Assembly (NCBI GenBank): GCA_964539745.1
Contig: CAZIJU010000128.1
Coordinates: 1 to 9,277 of the forward strand
Source of the DNA: DSNY01 sp964539745
Lineage (GTDB): Bacteria; Pseudomonadota; Gammaproteobacteria; Burkholderiales; Burkholderiaceae_F
Direction of reading: 5' to 3'
DNA length: 9,277 nucleotides
Under the pieces are notes generated by a model. That model was not told the origin of the DNA. It was given only the letters and a program-made list of their open reading frames with translations, and searched no databases. Position 1 is the stretch's first letter, and each line of letters starts with the position of its first letter. Below are positions 9,101-9,277 of this stretch, piece after piece. The translations under genes were made by a program, and so were the position numbers.

Positions 9101-9277
9101 CGCTCGCTCGGCCGCGCGATCGAGGTCGCGGTGGCCGCCGGCAACCCGACCTACCAGCTCAACGCGCTGCTGCTGCGTGCCCGCGTGCACGACGAGCTGT
9201 CCGACCTCGATGCCGCCATCGCCGATGCGGACGCGGCGGCCGAAGCGGTGCGCGCCGCCCACGGCAGCGATAGCAGC
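6182..9277 (+). CDS. SARP/AfsR-like BTAD regulator with AAA ATPase and helical-repeat C-terminus (3' partial)
   Basis: An uninterrupted frame of 1032 codons runs off the window end, with coding-like GC at third positions throughout. Residues about 14-97 form an OmpR-like winged helix, expected to bind DNA. Residues about 103-242 form the bacterial transcriptional activator domain, ending in the family signature LRDELGLDPLPAT (219-231). An NTPase domain follows: Walker A GEPGVGKS at 288-295, Walker B VLVADD at 392-397 followed by VQWLDEATLE, and the NTPase signature TGGNPFFMLE at 503-512. Residues beyond about 650 are alanine/leucine-rich helical repeats resembling TPRs. This layout matches AfsR/SARP-type or large signal-transduction ATPase regulators, which in known cases use ATP binding and repeat-mediated sensing to activate nearby genes. 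ATG 6182 is chosen because the winged helix starts soon after it; no clear ribosome binding site precedes it, and an in-frame ATG at 5762 would add 140 low-quality residues. Target genes are unknown. Confidence 0.88.
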   Translation, partial: MDRSPAIALEDAPRALCLFGAAVALRAGQPLRLARKSVALLAYVALAGPTTRTRVADLFWGALDTASARRNLRRELHRLGEVQAADFVVSDGERLTLAPGTAVDVAEFEHLAATAPAEALPLYAGPLLDGLEVADSPAFSDWLAHERERLAALRRGALHSELARHEAAGRPHQALEHALALLAADPLQEAHYADAMRLCYAVGERARALALYERCRTVLRDELGLDPLPATAALAERIRAADRLAPIVAHGDGRELARLDATLLGLIGRDEQLAALRACATPLALIEGEPGVGKSRLAAEYALDRAPWLRLRGSAVWRGAPLHPIADLLQRALDDPALRAVLHALPADDRAQLTRLVPALAIAPASDAGPSARSRFFTALTRCLDALLADGVLVADDVQWLDEATLEALEALALGAAPAPPAPGAGAAAHPTRTGARIVFTARSAELAQAPAARGLLRRLEGAALLTRLTLPPLDDRATLQLVRELSGTAGGERFAARLQRATGGNPFFMLETIRYLFDIGELRIGAGGEWSTPYDDATSDYAELPVPPTVHRAVAERIERLGPAARRLLETAALAGDAFTLAELRPATALAERDAREALDRALQAQLVMPADAAYRFVHDLGRAAVEGEVRPERRRLIHRRLAATLQQQHGAPERIGQHLEAAGERSEAVAWRLRAAREAECRFARHEVIAHLQAALADGARGAQAVEVRLALIKARRALGPQALADNAAEFDAIDAELAVLDDEALRLRTDLLRAMFVSDSGRHDQALRLIEQVLARPYARQAPPYEQCRALYMAAHCAAFGGDAPLAVRYGERGRALALTHDAPDLTSIETALTYAYVATDRAEEAVALADLALARLARRPLAEPVFRANLLAAAADAHMATGRFGSAQAMLEQALALLERSNMGGHIQMPVHIALALLHAKTGNLAAAHAARRGLLEAIGDEHGPRVQYMTAMVDANIELQEGNTDGALRSLGRAIEVAVAAGNPTYQLNALLLRARVHDELSDLDAAIADADAAAEAVRAAHGSDSS

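Noticed and set aside
7277..9262. A 661-codon open frame on the minus strand
   Set aside because: It is antisense to the SARP-like regulator, whose frame carries Walker and BTAD motifs. The composition is Arg/Gly/Gln-rich and typical of a shadow.

Overview
The window is GC-rich DNA with strong G/C preference at third codon positions. The gene families and the dispersed palindromic repeats of the GTCATTCC type point to a proteobacterium, most probably a Burkholderiales-type betaproteobacterium. This placement is inferred from gene content and style, not from a marker gene.

Positions 1-4196 (minus strand) hold most of a molybdenum hydroxylase locus of the xanthine oxidase / carbon monoxide dehydrogenase family. 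Transcription runs right to left: small [2Fe-2S] subunit (coxS-like, 3723-4196), large molybdopterin subunit (coxL-like, 1260-3626) and FAD subunit (coxM-like, 451-1248). The order S-L-M and the active-site motif AYRGAGR in the large subunit are both hallmarks of the so-called form II (putative) CO dehydrogenases. The copper-ligand cysteine of true aerobic CO dehydrogenase is absent, so the real substrate is uncertain. A convincing intrinsic terminator (394-423) closes the three-gene operon. Beyond it, the first 57 codons of a MoxR-type AAA+ ATPase (CoxD-like, 1-171) begin a separate unit that runs out of the window.

Positions 4197-4625 are a divergent intergenic region. It contains a dispersed inverted repeat (4444-4516), a half copy of the same repeat (4418-4431) and candidate promoters on both sides. 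A second, different palindromic repeat (3642-3715) fills the gap between coxS and coxL.

Positions 4626-5633 (plus strand) encode an XdhC/CoxI-family protein, expected to help insert or sulfurate the molybdenum cofactor of the enzyme encoded divergently. Electrons would pass from Mo through the two [2Fe-2S] clusters of the small subunit to FAD, while XdhC and the MoxR ATPase act as maturation factors.

Positions 5634-6181 contain no gene I can support. They hold a strong GC hairpin just after xdhC and some open but unrecognised reading frames that may be decayed coding sequence.

From 6182 to the window end (plus strand, truncated by the window) lies a very large regulator. It combines an OmpR-like winged helix, a bacterial transcriptional activator domain (BTAD), an AAA/NTPase domain with Walker A and B, and a long helical-repeat C-terminal part. 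This is a SARP/AfsR-like signal-transduction ATPase. Nothing in the sequence ties it to the molybdenum enzyme locus.
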